A stretch of 64,000 bases of DNA from Streptomyces chrestomyceticus JCM 4735. Lineage in GTDB: Bacteria > Actinomycetota > Actinomycetes > Streptomycetales > Streptomycetaceae. Where the stretch lies: NCBI RefSeq assembly GCF_003865135.1, contig NZ_BHZC01000001.1:1798001-1862000 (forward strand). The letters run 5' to 3'. Shown here in pieces: positions 26,830 through 34,844 of this stretch. Every line of letters starts with the position of its first letter. Positions within the stretch are counted from its first letter, which is position 1. A program made the translations under genes and the position numbers. The notes below the pieces were generated by a model. That model saw only the letters and a program-made list of their open reading frames with translations, was not told where the DNA came from and made no database searches.

Positions 26830-27408
26830 ATGGGCGTCAGCCTCAGCAAGGGCCAGAACGTCGTCCTCAACCAGGACGGCACTCCCCTCGCGGACGTCAC
26901 CGTCGGCCTGGGCTGGGACGCCCGGCCCACCGCCGGCGCGGACTTCGACCTGGACGCCTCGGCGGTCGTCTGCGGCACCGACCAACGCGTCCTGTCCGAC
27001 GCGCACTTCGTCTTCTACAACAACCTGACCAGCCCGGACGGCGCCGTCCGGCACACCGGCGACAACCTCACCGGCGCGGGCGACGGCGACGACGAGCAGA
27101 TCCTCATCGACCTGGACCGGCTCGGCGAGGAGACCGGCCAGGTCGTCTTCACCGTCTCCATCCACGACGCCGAGCGGCGCGGCCAGAGCTTCGGCCAGGT
27201 CGAGGACGCGTACATCCGCGTCGTGGACAACCTGACGGGCCGCGAGATGTGCCGTTACGAGCTGTCGTACGACGCCGCGGGCGAGACGGCGATGGTCTTC
27301 GGCGCCCTGTACCGGCGCGGCGGCGAGTGGAAGTTCCGGGCCATCGGCCAGGGGTACGCGTCGGGGCTGGCCGGCATCGCCACCGATTACGGCGTCAACG
27401 TCGGCTGA
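26830..27408 (+). CDS. TerD-family protein (first copy)
   Basis: A 192-residue TerD-domain protein. It begins MGVSLSKGQNVVLNQDG, followed by the calcium-binding-type segments GLGWDARPTAGADFDLDAS, HFVFYNNLTSPDGAVRHTGD, NLTGAGDGDDEQILIDLDRL and VFTVSIHDAERRGQSFGQVE. TerD domains bind Ca and take part in tellurite, stress and surveillance-type responses; the role of single Streptomyces copies is unclear. ATG 26830 follows AGGAGA by 9 nt. It converges on a second, divergent terD copy with a shared terminator, and no other ter genes are present. Confidence 0.93.
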   Translation: MGVSLSKGQNVVLNQDGTPLADVTVGLGWDARPTAGADFDLDASAVVCGTDQRVLSDAHFVFYNNLTSPDGAVRHTGDNLTGAGDGDDEQILIDLDRLGEETGQVVFTVSIHDAERRGQSFGQVEDAYIRVVDNLTGREMCRYELSYDAAGETAMVFGALYRRGGEWKFRAIGQGYASGLAGIATDYGVNVG

Positions 27409-27423
27409 CCCCGGTACGCGAAA

Positions 27424-27448
27424 GGGCGCGCCCGCGAAGGGCGCGCCC
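27424..27448. terminator. bidirectional terminator between the two terD genes
   Basis: GGGCGCGCCC, a GCGAA loop and a second GGGCGCGCCC form a perfect 10-bp stem flanked by A-rich sequence on the left and CT on the right. Each arm is itself a palindrome. Confidence 0.8.
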
Positions 27449-27458
27449 TCTACCGTGC

Positions 27459-28040
27459 TTACAGGTGCGAGGCGATGGCCGGCATCAGGTCCTGGAAGGT
27501 ACGGCCGTTGGCGGGCTCGCCGATGGCGGCCATCTCCCAGCCGCCGCCGGCCCGGCGCACCTTCGCCATGATCTGCGCGGTGTACGGGCCGCCGCCGGTC
27601 AGGGTGTAGCGGGCCAGCTCCTGGCCGTTGGTCTCGTCGACGAGTCGGCAGAACGCGTTCTGCACCTCGGCGAAGGTCTGGCCGGTGAAGGAGTTCACCG
27701 TGAAGACGATCTGGTCGACGCGGGCGGGCACCCGCTGGAGGTCGACGAGGATCGCCTCGTCGTCGCCGCCCTGCCCCGCGCCGCCCACCAGGTTGTCGCC
27801 GGTGTGGCGTACCGAGCCGTCGTCGCTGATCAGGTGCTGGAAGAAGACGACGTCGACGGGCTCCTGCCCGGCGAAGAGGACGGCCGAGGCGTCCAGGTCG
27901 ATCTCGCGGGCCATCAGCTTGGCGAGGAAGCCCTTGCGGGCGGCGGCCTGCCAGCCGAGTCCCATCCGTACGACGCTGAGCTCGCCTCCGCCGGACTTGC
28001 TCAGACTGATCTTCTGACCCTTGTCCAGGTTCACGGTCAT
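27459..28040 (-). CDS. TerD-family protein (second copy)
   Basis: A 193-residue TerD-domain protein, MTVNLDKGQKISLSKSGGGE, then MGLGWQAAARKGFLAKLMAR, IDLDASAVLFAGQEPVDVVF, RHTGDNLVGGAGQGGDDEAI and VNSFTGQTFAEVQNAFCRLV. Compared with the first copy it has an insertion after GLGW and lacks part of the acidic loop DARPTAGADFD, so metal binding may differ. The two are diverged paralogs, not a recent duplication. ATG 28040 follows a GGAGTG site. A 16-bp dyad lies about 75 bp upstream. Confidence 0.92.
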   Translation of the reverse strand: MTVNLDKGQKISLSKSGGGELSVVRMGLGWQAAARKGFLAKLMAREIDLDASAVLFAGQEPVDVVFFQHLISDDGSVRHTGDNLVGGAGQGGDDEAILVDLQRVPARVDQIVFTVNSFTGQTFAEVQNAFCRLVDETNGQELARYTLTGGGPYTAQIMAKVRRAGGGWEMAAIGEPANGRTFQDLMPAIASHL

Positions 28041-28115
28041 GTGCTGTCACTCCTGCGTCGGGATGGCGTGCCTTGGGCAGGCGGCGGCCGTCGCCACCGG
28101 CTCGGGAATCAAAAA

Positions 28116-28131
28116 TCTACAGCACTGTAGA
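28116..28131. promoter_or_regulatory. 16-bp perfect dyad in the terD promoter region
   Basis: TCTACAG-CA-CTGTAGA lies in a rare A/T-rich patch 76-91 bp upstream of the second terD start. On the minus strand it contains TAGATT, which could be the -10. The TACA-N4-TGTA core is reminiscent of BlaI/CopY-type sites, which have a 2-nt spacer, so the match is not exact. Confidence 0.6.
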
Positions 28132-28309
28132 GGTAATGGAGAAGTAAAGACGCGCACGGCGGAGCGGCTGGGAGCGGGCGCCCGGCGGCGGGTACGGACG
28201 GCGGGCGCCGGGCGTCCGGCGCTTGGTGGGCCCCGCCGGAATGCTCACAGCGGGACCCAGTCGTACGGTACCCAGCCGGGCGCCCGCACAACAGGGCGCG
28301 TCGCCGCTT

Positions 28310-29197
28310 TCACGGCATCGAGGACACCCGCTCCGCCGCCGGTTCCGGGAGGCGGAGGTCCGGCTCCGCCGCCCCTTCCGCCAGTCGGCGCAGCGCCCGC
28401 GCCGACGGCGATCCGGGTTCGGCGTGGTAGGTGATCAGTTGCTGGTCCGGGTCGGCCGGCAGGGCGAGCGTCTCGTACGCGAGCGACAGCGGCCCCACCA
28501 CCGGGTGCGTCAGCCGCTTCCGGCCGAAGCCCTTGTCCTGGACGTCGTGGGCCGCCCAGATCCGACGGAAGTCGTCGCTCCGCGCGGACAGCTCGTCGAT
28601 CAGCGCGCAGAGCTTCGGGTCCTCCGGGAACCGGCCGACGTCCCGCCGCAGGTGGGCGACGACGTGCGACGCCTTCTCCTCCCAGTCGGCGTACAGCTCG
28701 CGCGCCGCCGGGGCCAGGAAGAGCTGCCAGGCCAGGTTCCGCTCCTCGGGCCGCATCGCGGCGAAGTCACCGAGGAGGGCGCAGGCGAGCCGGTTCCAGC
28801 CGAGGATGTCCAGCCGCCGGCCGACCACGTACGCGGGGACGCCGTCCATCGCGTCGATCAGGTTCTGGAAGGCGGGGCGTATCCGCTGCGGCCGGAGGGC
28901 TGGGCGCAGGCGCCGGGAGGCAGGTCTGGCCAGGTGGGTCAGATGGGAGCGCTCGGCCCGGGTGAGCCGCAGCACGTCCGCGATCGAGTCCAGCACCGCC
29001 GTGGAGACGTTCTGCCCCCGTCCCTGTTCGAGCCGTATGTAGTACGCCACGCTGACCCCGGCCAACTGCGCCAGCTCCTCCCGGCGCAGGCCGGGCACCC
29101 TGCGGCGGCCGCCGTGGTGCGCCAGACCGACGTCCTCCGGCCGGAGCCTGGCGCGGCGGGAGCGGAGGAATTCGCTCAGTTCGGTGCGCGGGTCCAT
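28310..29197 (-). CDS. XRE-family regulator with MmyB-like ligand domain
   Basis: A 295-residue regulator with an N-terminal helix-turn-helix ([24 protein letters not shown]) and the C-terminal MmyB-type ligand-binding domain ([60 protein letters not shown]). These proteins bind a hydrophobic ligand and usually control the divergent gene. Here that is an alcohol dehydrogenase 198 bp away. On the minus strand CATAAT ends 6 nt before ATG 29197, so the transcript is probably leaderless. A longer upstream ORF in the same frame is not homologous. Confidence 0.92.
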   Translation of the reverse strand: MDPRTELSEFLRSRRARLRPEDVGLAHHGGRRRVPGLRREELAQLAGVSVAYYIRLEQGRGQNVSTAVLDSIADVLRLTRAERSHLTHLARPASRRLRPALRPQRIRPAFQNLIDAMDGVPAYVVGRRLDILGWNRLACALLGDFAAMRPEERNLAWQLFLAPAARELYADWEEKASHVVAHLRRDVGRFPEDPKLCALIDELSARSDDFRRIWAAHDVQDKGFGRKRLTHPVVGPLSLAYETLALPADPDQQLITYHAEPGSPSARALRRLAEGAAEPDLRLPEPAAERVSSMP

Positions 29198-29394
29198 CCC
29201 TGAATTATGCCGGGCGCCGTACGGGGAGCGGCGTCGACGGGGGCCGGGCGCCGGACGGCCGGGGTGCCGCACGCCGTACGGCCAGGGGCGTCGGCCGCCG
29301 TGCCGCCAGGGTGATCCTCGCAGTGGTAGGAACGCCGAGCGTAGGTTCAACGGGGCACTGGTTGCCCCGGGCACGCAAGCCCACCCTGGAGAAC

Positions 29395-30450
29395 ATGAAC
29401 CGCAACTCCGTTCCCGCATACGCAGCACCCGCCCCGAAGGCTCCCCTGGAGCGCACCACCATCGAGCGCCGGGAGCCGGGCGCGCACGACATCGTCATCG
29501 ACATCAAGTTCGCGGGCATCTGCCACTCCGACATCCACACCGTGCGGGCGGAGTGGGGCGACGGCGGGCACTTCCCGATCGTCCCCGGCCACGAGATCGC
29601 CGGTGTGGTCAGCGAGGTCGGCTCCGAGGTGACCCGGTACGCGGTCGGCGACCGGGTCGGCGTCGGCTGCTTCGTCGACTCCTGCCGGGAGTGCGAGAAC
29701 TGCCTGGCCGGCCTCCAGCAGTACTGCACCGGCGAGCTGGGCCAGGTCGGCACGTACAACTCCGTAGGCCGGGACAGGGTGGCCACCCAGGGCGGCTACT
29801 CCACCCACCTCGTCGTCGACGAGAACTACGCGCTGAGCATCCCGGACAGCCTGCCGCTGGACGCCGCCGCGCCACTGCTGTGCGCCGGCATCACCCTGTA
29901 CTCGCCGCTGGCGCACTGGAAGGCCGGCCCCGGCAAGAAGGTCGCCGTCGTGGGGCTGGGCGGCCTCGGCCACATGGGCGTCAAGATCGCCCACGCGATG
30001 GGTGCCGAGGTCACCGTGCTGAGCCAGTCGCTGCGCAAGCGGGAGGACGGCCTGCGGCTCGGCGCCGACCACTACTACGCCACGTCCGACCCGGAGACCT
30101 TCAAGGAGCTGGCGGACAGCTTCGACCTGATCGTCAACACCGTCTCCGCGCAGCTCGACCTCAACGCCTACCTGGGCCTGCTGCGCACCGACGGCACCCT
30201 GGTCCAGCTCGGCGCGCCGGAGCACCCGCTGCCCGTCGCGCCGTTCGCCCTGATCGGCAACCGCCGGTCCTTCGCCGGCTCGCTGATCGGCGGCCTGCGG
30301 GAGACCCAGGAGATGCTGGACTTCTGCGGTGAGCACGGCATCACCTCGGAGATCGAGCTGATCAGCGCGGACCGGATCAACGAGGCGTACGAGCGGGTGC
30401 TCGCCAGTGACGTCCGCTACCGCTTCGTGATCGACACCGCCACGATCTGA
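29395..30450 (+). CDS. zinc-dependent NAD(P) alcohol dehydrogenase (CAD/YahK-like)
   Basis: A 351-residue medium-chain dehydrogenase that interconverts alcohols and aldehydes. Catalytic zinc ligands C43 (GICHSDIH) and H66-E67 (PGHE) and the structural zinc set C97, C100, C103 and C111 are present. The cofactor loop is [15 protein letters not shown]. This pattern matches the cinnamyl-alcohol-dehydrogenase group, which usually prefers NADP. ATG 29395 follows CTGGAGAA. It is divergent from an MmyB-type regulator that probably controls it. Confidence 0.94.
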   Translation: MNRNSVPAYAAPAPKAPLERTTIERREPGAHDIVIDIKFAGICHSDIHTVRAEWGDGGHFPIVPGHEIAGVVSEVGSEVTRYAVGDRVGVGCFVDSCRECENCLAGLQQYCTGELGQVGTYNSVGRDRVATQGGYSTHLVVDENYALSIPDSLPLDAAAPLLCAGITLYSPLAHWKAGPGKKVAVVGLGGLGHMGVKIAHAMGAEVTVLSQSLRKREDGLRLGADHYYATSDPETFKELADSFDLIVNTVSAQLDLNAYLGLLRTDGTLVQLGAPEHPLPVAPFALIGNRRSFAGSLIGGLRETQEMLDFCGEHGITSEIELISADRINEAYERVLASDVRYRFVIDTATI

Positions 30451-30474
30451 CGGCCGCGGGGCCCGGCCCCGCTC

Positions 30475-30504
30475 CCCGGGGTGCCGCCGCGGCGGCACCC
30501 CGGG
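30475..30504. terminator. perfect 30-bp palindrome after the alcohol dehydrogenase
   Basis: Fourteen-bp arms CCCGGGGTGCCGCC with their complement, separated by GC, 24 bp after the stop codon. It has no U-tract but is a strong hairpin, so it acts as the likely terminator before the cold-shock leader. Confidence 0.75.
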
Positions 30505-30617
30505 ACACCGTCGGCGCGACCCGGGCGACACTCGGGAATCACCGTGGGTACTGTCCCGGCGACAGGTTCCGTGCTACCTTCGAATCAGTTGCAGTTTTGG
30601 TACCCATAAACGTTATG

Positions 30618-30657
30618 TGCGCCTGACGGTATGTGACCGTCGGGCGCATTTTGTTTC
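30618..30657 (+). promoter_or_regulatory. terminator-like hairpin in the cold-shock leader
   Basis: A 13-bp stem (30618-30630 with 30636-30648, one G-U pair in RNA) and an ATGTG loop are followed by TTTTGTTTC. It lies 90 bp upstream of the cold-shock start codon. Candidate transcription attenuator or temperature-sensing leader; it could also be a plain terminator for upstream transcription. Confidence 0.55.
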
Positions 30658-30747
30658 TGCCGGTCACATCCGGATGGGCTCAATTGCGGCGACCCTGGAA
30701 ACCGCGCAGTGCGGATTCCTCAACTGCCTCGATCGAAGGATAAAGAC

Positions 30748-30951
30748 ATGGCAACCGGCACCGTGAAGTGGTTCAACTCCGAAAAGGGCTTCGGCTTCAT
30801 CGAGCAGGACGGCGGCGGCGCCGACGTCTTCGCGCACTACTCGAACATCCAGGCCCAGGGCTTCCGTGAGCTCGTCGAGGGCCAGAAGGTCTCCTTCGAC
30901 GTCACGCAGGGCCAGAAGGGCCCGCAGGCGGAGAACATCGTTCTCGCCTGA
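30748..30951 (+). CDS. cold-shock protein (CspA family)
   Basis: A 67-residue single cold-shock domain that binds single-stranded RNA and DNA and melts mRNA structure. The nucleic-acid motifs are KGFGFI (RNP1) and VFAHY (RNP2), after the usual [16 protein letters not shown] start. ATG 30748 has AAGGATAAAG upstream. A leader of roughly 150 nt with a strong hairpin plus U-tract precedes it, and a strong terminator follows, so it is a single-gene unit. Confidence 0.96.
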   Translation: MATGTVKWFNSEKGFGFIEQDGGGADVFAHYSNIQAQGFRELVEGQKVSFDVTQGQKGPQAENIVLA

Positions 30952-31007
30952 CGACCCGCAGGCCGGCCGGTCCCGACGGACCGCCGCCGCGACGGCAGGA
31001 CTCTGCA

Positions 31008-31061
31008 GACGCGAGCCGGAGCTTCACCCGAAAGGGTAGGTTTCCGGCTCGCGTCTTTTTT
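31008..31061 (+). terminator. Rho-independent terminator after the cold-shock gene
   Basis: A 13-bp stem, GACGCGAGCCGGA with its complement at 31043-31055, is followed by six T residues. The 22-nt loop holds a small inner CACCC/GGGT pairing. Confidence 0.9.
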
Positions 31062-31134
31062 GCACGGCTTTGGAATTCCCCGGCCCGGAACCGGCCGGAA
31101 CCAGCCGGGAACCGATCGGATCCGGCCGGAACAT

Positions 31135-32481
31135 TCAGGCGGACGACAGTCCCCGTTCGGCCACCCGCAAGGACTCCGTCAGGATTTCCGCGCCCTCCGC
31201 CGCCTCCTCGGCGGTCAGGGACAGCGGCGGCGCGATCCGCAGCGCGGCGCCCGCCAGGCCGCCCTTGCCGATGAGCAGCCCGCGCTCCCTGGCGGCCTCC
31301 ACGACGAGGTTCGCCGCCTGCGGCGACGGTTCACCGGTGTCCGGCGCGACCAGCTCGACGCCGATCATCAGGCCGCGCCCGCGCACCTCCCGTACGATCC
31401 CGAGCCCGGCGGCGGCCGCCCGCAGCCGCTTGATGAGCGGGCCGCCGACGCGCCGGGCGTTGCCCTGGAGATCGTGGGCGAGGAGGTGGTCGAGGTTGGC
31501 CAGGGCCGCCGCCATGGTGACCGGGCTGCCGCCGAAGGTGGAGATGGAATTCGCGCCGAGGCAGTTCATCACCTCCGCGCGGGCGACGACACCGCCGACG
31601 GACATGCCGTTGCCGATGCCCTTGGCGAAGGTCAGCACGTCCGGCGGGCCGTTCCCGGCGTGCGCCTGCCAGCCCCAGAAGTGGTCGCCGGTCCGGCCCC
31701 AGCCGGTCTGCACCTCGTCGGAGATCCACAGGATGCCGTGCCGGTCCAGCACCTCGCGGAAGGCCGCGTAGAGCCCGTCGGGCGGCGAGGTGAAGCCGCC
31801 GACGCCCTGCACCGGCTCGGCGATCAGCGCGGCGACGCCCGCCGTCTGGCCGAGCAGATCCTCCAGGTCGGCGACGCAGGCGTCGACGTACGCGGCGTCG
31901 GACAGCCCGGCGTACGGGCCCCGGCCGCGCACGCCGCCGTGCACGTACAGCGTCTGGAGCGGCGAGAGGCCGGTCGGTGACCAACTGGCGTTGCCGGTGA
32001 TGCCGACGGTCGAGAAGGACCGGCCGTGGTAGCTGTTGCGCATCGCCAGGATCTGGTTCGAGCCCCGGTACGCCGTCGCCAGCAGGAGCGCGGTGTCGTT
32101 CGCCTCCGTACCGGAGGTGGTGAAGAAGACCCGGGCGTCCGGGATGCCGGAGAGCGCGGCGATCCGCTCCGCCAGCTCCACCATGGGGCGGGACAGGTAG
32201 AGCGTCGAGGTGTGCAGGATGCGGCCCGCCTGGTCGGCGACGGCCTTGGTCACCTCGGGCAGCGCGTGGGCGGTCATGGTGGTGAGGATGCCGCCGAAGA
32301 AGTCCAGGTAGCGGTTGCCGTCCGCGTCCCAGACGTGGCGGCCCTCGCCGTGCGTCAGCTCGATGGGCCGCTCGTACAGCAGCGTGAGCCAGTCGGGCAG
32401 GACGGCACGGTGCCGGGAGCGCAGGTCGGCGGACGGCTCCGGGGCCCCGGCGCCGTCCCGGGGCGCGTGCGGGGCCGTCAC
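31135..32481 (-). CDS. class III aminotransferase (beta-alanine/aspartate aminotransferase family)
   Basis: A 448-residue PLP-dependent transaminase. Visible are SGTEANDTALLLAT (phosphate-binding), SYHGRSFSTVG, WISDEVQTGWGRTGDHFWGW and the Schiff-base lysine in TFAKGIGNGMSVGGV. In this setting it probably transfers the amino group of beta-alanine or beta-aminoisobutyrate, the end products of pyrimidine breakdown. GTG 32481 overlaps the stop of the beta-ureidopropionase gene as GTGA, indicating translational coupling. The cold-shock gene lies downstream on the opposite strand. Confidence 0.93.
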   Translation of the reverse strand: MTAPHAPRDGAGAPEPSADLRSRHRAVLPDWLTLLYERPIELTHGEGRHVWDADGNRYLDFFGGILTTMTAHALPEVTKAVADQAGRILHTSTLYLSRPMVELAERIAALSGIPDARVFFTTSGTEANDTALLLATAYRGSNQILAMRNSYHGRSFSTVGITGNASWSPTGLSPLQTLYVHGGVRGRGPYAGLSDAAYVDACVADLEDLLGQTAGVAALIAEPVQGVGGFTSPPDGLYAAFREVLDRHGILWISDEVQTGWGRTGDHFWGWQAHAGNGPPDVLTFAKGIGNGMSVGGVVARAEVMNCLGANSISTFGGSPVTMAAALANLDHLLAHDLQGNARRVGGPLIKRLRAAAAGLGIVREVRGRGLMIGVELVAPDTGEPSPQAANLVVEAARERGLLIGKGGLAGAALRIAPPLSLTAEEAAEGAEILTESLRVAERGLSSA

Positions 32482-33332
32482 GGCCGGACCAGGCCCTCGT
32501 ACGCGTCGGGGCGGCGGTCCCGGTAGAACGCCCACTGCTGCCGCACCTCGTCGATCAGGCCGAAGTCCAGGTCGCGGACGACCAGCTCCTCCTTGGTGTC
32601 GCTGGCGACGTCGCCGACGAACTGCCCGCGCGGGTCGACGAAGTAGCTCGTCCCGTAGAAGTCGTTGTCGCCGTACTCCTCCACGCCGACCCGGTTGATC
32701 GCCGCGACGAAGTACTCGTTGGCCACCGCGGCGGCGGGCTGTTCCAACTGCCAGAGGTAGGCGGACAGGCCGCGGGAGGTGGCGGAGGGGTTGTAGACGA
32801 GCTGGGCGCCGTTCAGGCCGAGCTGGCGCCATCCCTCGGGGAAGTGGCGGTCGTAGCAGATGTAGACACCGATGCGGCCCACGGCGGTGTCGAAGACCGG
32901 CCAGCCGAGGTTGCCCGGCTTGAAGTAGTACTTCTCCCAGAAGCCCTTGACCTGCGGGATGTGGTGCTTGCGGTAGGTGCCGAGCACGGTGCCGTCGGCG
33001 TCGATGACGGCGGCGGTGTTGTAGTAGAAGCCGGACTGCTCGACCTCGAAGACCGGCACCACGATCACCATGCCGGTCTCGCGGGCCAGCTCCTGCATCC
33101 GGCGGGTGGTGGGGCCGTCCGGCACCGGCTCGGCCCAGCGGTAGTGCTCCGGCTCCTGCACCTGGCAGAAGTAGGGGGCGTTGAAGACCTCTTGGAAGCC
33201 GATCACCTGCGCGCCCTGCGCGGCCGCCGCCCTGGCGTGTTCCTCGTGCTTCGCGATCATCGATTCGGTGTCGCCGGTCCAGGACGCCTGAACCAGTGCG
33301 GCGCGTACGACGTTACGGACAACATCGGCCAT
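32478..33332 (-). CDS. nitrilase-superfamily beta-ureidopropionase
   Basis: A 284-residue carbon-nitrogen hydrolase expected to split N-carbamoyl-beta-alanine into beta-alanine, CO2 and ammonia. The catalytic triad is intact: E48 (FQEVFNAPYF), K122 (YRKHHIPQVKG) and C159 (GVYICYDRHFPEG). The NPSATSRGLSAYLWQLEQPA segment matches the N-carbamyl-amino-acid hydrolase branch. It acts between dihydropyrimidinase and the aminotransferase, to which it is coupled by a 4-nt overlap. Confidence 0.93.
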   Translation of the reverse strand: MADVVRNVVRAALVQASWTGDTESMIAKHEEHARAAAAQGAQVIGFQEVFNAPYFCQVQEPEHYRWAEPVPDGPTTRRMQELARETGMVIVVPVFEVEQSGFYYNTAAVIDADGTVLGTYRKHHIPQVKGFWEKYYFKPGNLGWPVFDTAVGRIGVYICYDRHFPEGWRQLGLNGAQLVYNPSATSRGLSAYLWQLEQPAAAVANEYFVAAINRVGVEEYGDNDFYGTSYFVDPRGQFVGDVASDTKEELVVRDLDFGLIDEVRQQWAFYRDRRPDAYEGLVRP

Positions 33333-33474
33333 GAGCTGCTCCTTCGTCGAGCCGTCGGCCAGCGGGCCATGCGGATCTACGCGTGTGGAGCGACCGTAGG
33401 CCCCGTGCAGCGGCGAGGCAAGACCATCTCCCCGAGGGCGGGACCCTGCCCCGGACCGGTCGCCGGGCCGGGGG

Positions 33475-34554
33475 TCAGCTTCTCGGGCCGCCGGCGCGCA
33501 GCGCGTGGCTGATGTCGCGGTGCCGGTTCGGCGAGACTCCGGCGGCGGCGTCCAGGAGCAGCGGGGTCAGCTCGCCCGGCGCGCTCGCGGTCGCCTCCAC
33601 CGCCTCCTCGGGGGTACGGGCCCGCACCAGCGCCGCGAACAGTTCCCTGGCCTGGACCGGGCGGCCCGCGCCGAGCAGCGCCAGCGCGGTGTGCGCCACT
33701 TCCTCGACGGGGCGGGCGACGCCCTGGCGCAGCAGGCGCGCGCTCTCGGCCGTGCGCCCGGCGGCGGCGAGCGCGTCGGCGGCAGCGGCGAGCCGGGCGG
33801 GTGGCAGGCAGGCCGCCTCCCAGAGCAGCGTCGGCACTTCCGTCACCAGCCCGGCGTGCTCCAGCTCCGTGATGAGCACGGGCAGCTCGGCGGCGTGCGC
33901 GTGCGCGGCGGCGCACAGCAGGGCGTGCGCCTCCCCGCCGCGCCCGGCCGCCCGCAGCCGCGCGAGCCGGGCGGCGCTGGTGGAGGTGCGAGGAGCGGCG
34001 GGGGCAGGGGTCGGAGTGGGGGGCGGGGCCGGCCGGGGTGCTGCCCGCTGTTCGGTCAACGCGTCGATACGGGCCTGGAGTTCCCGGGCCCGTGCTCCGG
34101 ACCGTGCGTGGTCGTCGCGGGCCCAGGCCAGTTCGGCGGAGAGCCGCTCCGTCTCGGGTCCGCCGGCCGCCGCCCGGAGTTCGGCGAGCAGTTCCCGGCC
34201 GCGGAGCGCCGCGTACTGCCGTTCGCGCAGCATCACGTCCAGGTGGTCCTCCAGCCGGGCGGAGGCGCCCGGCCGGGCGTCGTACGCCGCGACCGCCTCG
34301 TGGTGGAGCCTGCGCGCCCGTGGCCCGGCGGTGCGTACGGTGTGTGCGCCACGCCGTTCCGCGAGATCGTGCAGCAGCGACTCCACGACGTCCCAGGGCG
34401 GTACGTCCCGCCCGTCCAGACAGGCCCGTAGCCCTTCGGGGTCGCGGAGTGTGAAGACCCCGTACCACCCGGCCGTCTCGTCGAGCAGCCGGGTCAGCCC
34501 GCGCAGGAACCGCGCGAACTCCTCCACCGGCGTCCCCGGTTGTTCCCCTGCCAC
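33475..34554 (-). CDS. hypothetical protein with coiled-coil and alpha-helical repeats
   Basis: A 359-residue protein I do not recognise as a named family. Residues about 5-70 (EEFARFLRGLTRLLDETAGW, LDGRDVPPWDVVESLLHDL) resemble the small helical N-terminus of Streptomyces regulators that lack a clear helix-turn-helix. Residues about 115-170 form a charged coiled coil. After an Ala/Pro/Thr linker, residues about 195-359 are leucine/alanine-rich helices resembling TPR- or HEAT-like repeats. GTG 34554 is selected because GGGAGAGC lies upstream. It is divergent from the DAO-Rieske gene and may be a scaffold or regulatory protein. Confidence 0.7.
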   Translation of the reverse strand: MAGEQPGTPVEEFARFLRGLTRLLDETAGWYGVFTLRDPEGLRACLDGRDVPPWDVVESLLHDLAERRGAHTVRTAGPRARRLHHEAVAAYDARPGASARLEDHLDVMLRERQYAALRGRELLAELRAAAGGPETERLSAELAWARDDHARSGARARELQARIDALTEQRAAPRPAPPPTPTPAPAAPRTSTSAARLARLRAAGRGGEAHALLCAAAHAHAAELPVLITELEHAGLVTEVPTLLWEAACLPPARLAAAADALAAAGRTAESARLLRQGVARPVEEVAHTALALLGAGRPVQARELFAALVRARTPEEAVEATASAPGELTPLLLDAAAGVSPNRHRDISHALRAGGPRS

Positions 34555-34844
34555 GTTCCGCTCTCCCTTCCCCCCGGCCCCCGTGCACCCGCCCGCCCCC
34601 ACCCCACGCCCGCCCCGCACGCGGCACCAGCCGGGTTTCGGCCTGGATTGCGGCCGGGCGGCGGGCGGTTTGCGCGGGCCTGCCGCGCGGACGGTGCGGA
34701 GGTCCGCCGTTGTCGGTGGTCGGGGCCGGTCCGCCGATCTGGCCGATACGGTGCGGTCCGCCGTCGCGGCCGGCCGCGGGCCCGTTCGGGGGAGCCGGGC
34801 CGCGGGCGCGCTTCGGGCGGGCCCGGCGGGGCACCCGCTGTCGC

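Noticed and set aside
26830..28040. Tellurite-resistance operon
   Set aside because: Only two TerD proteins, convergent, with no TerA, TerB, TerC or TerZ-type neighbours.
30618..30648. tRNA-like or small RNA gene
   Set aside because: Single hairpin only, with no cloverleaf or anticodon arm.
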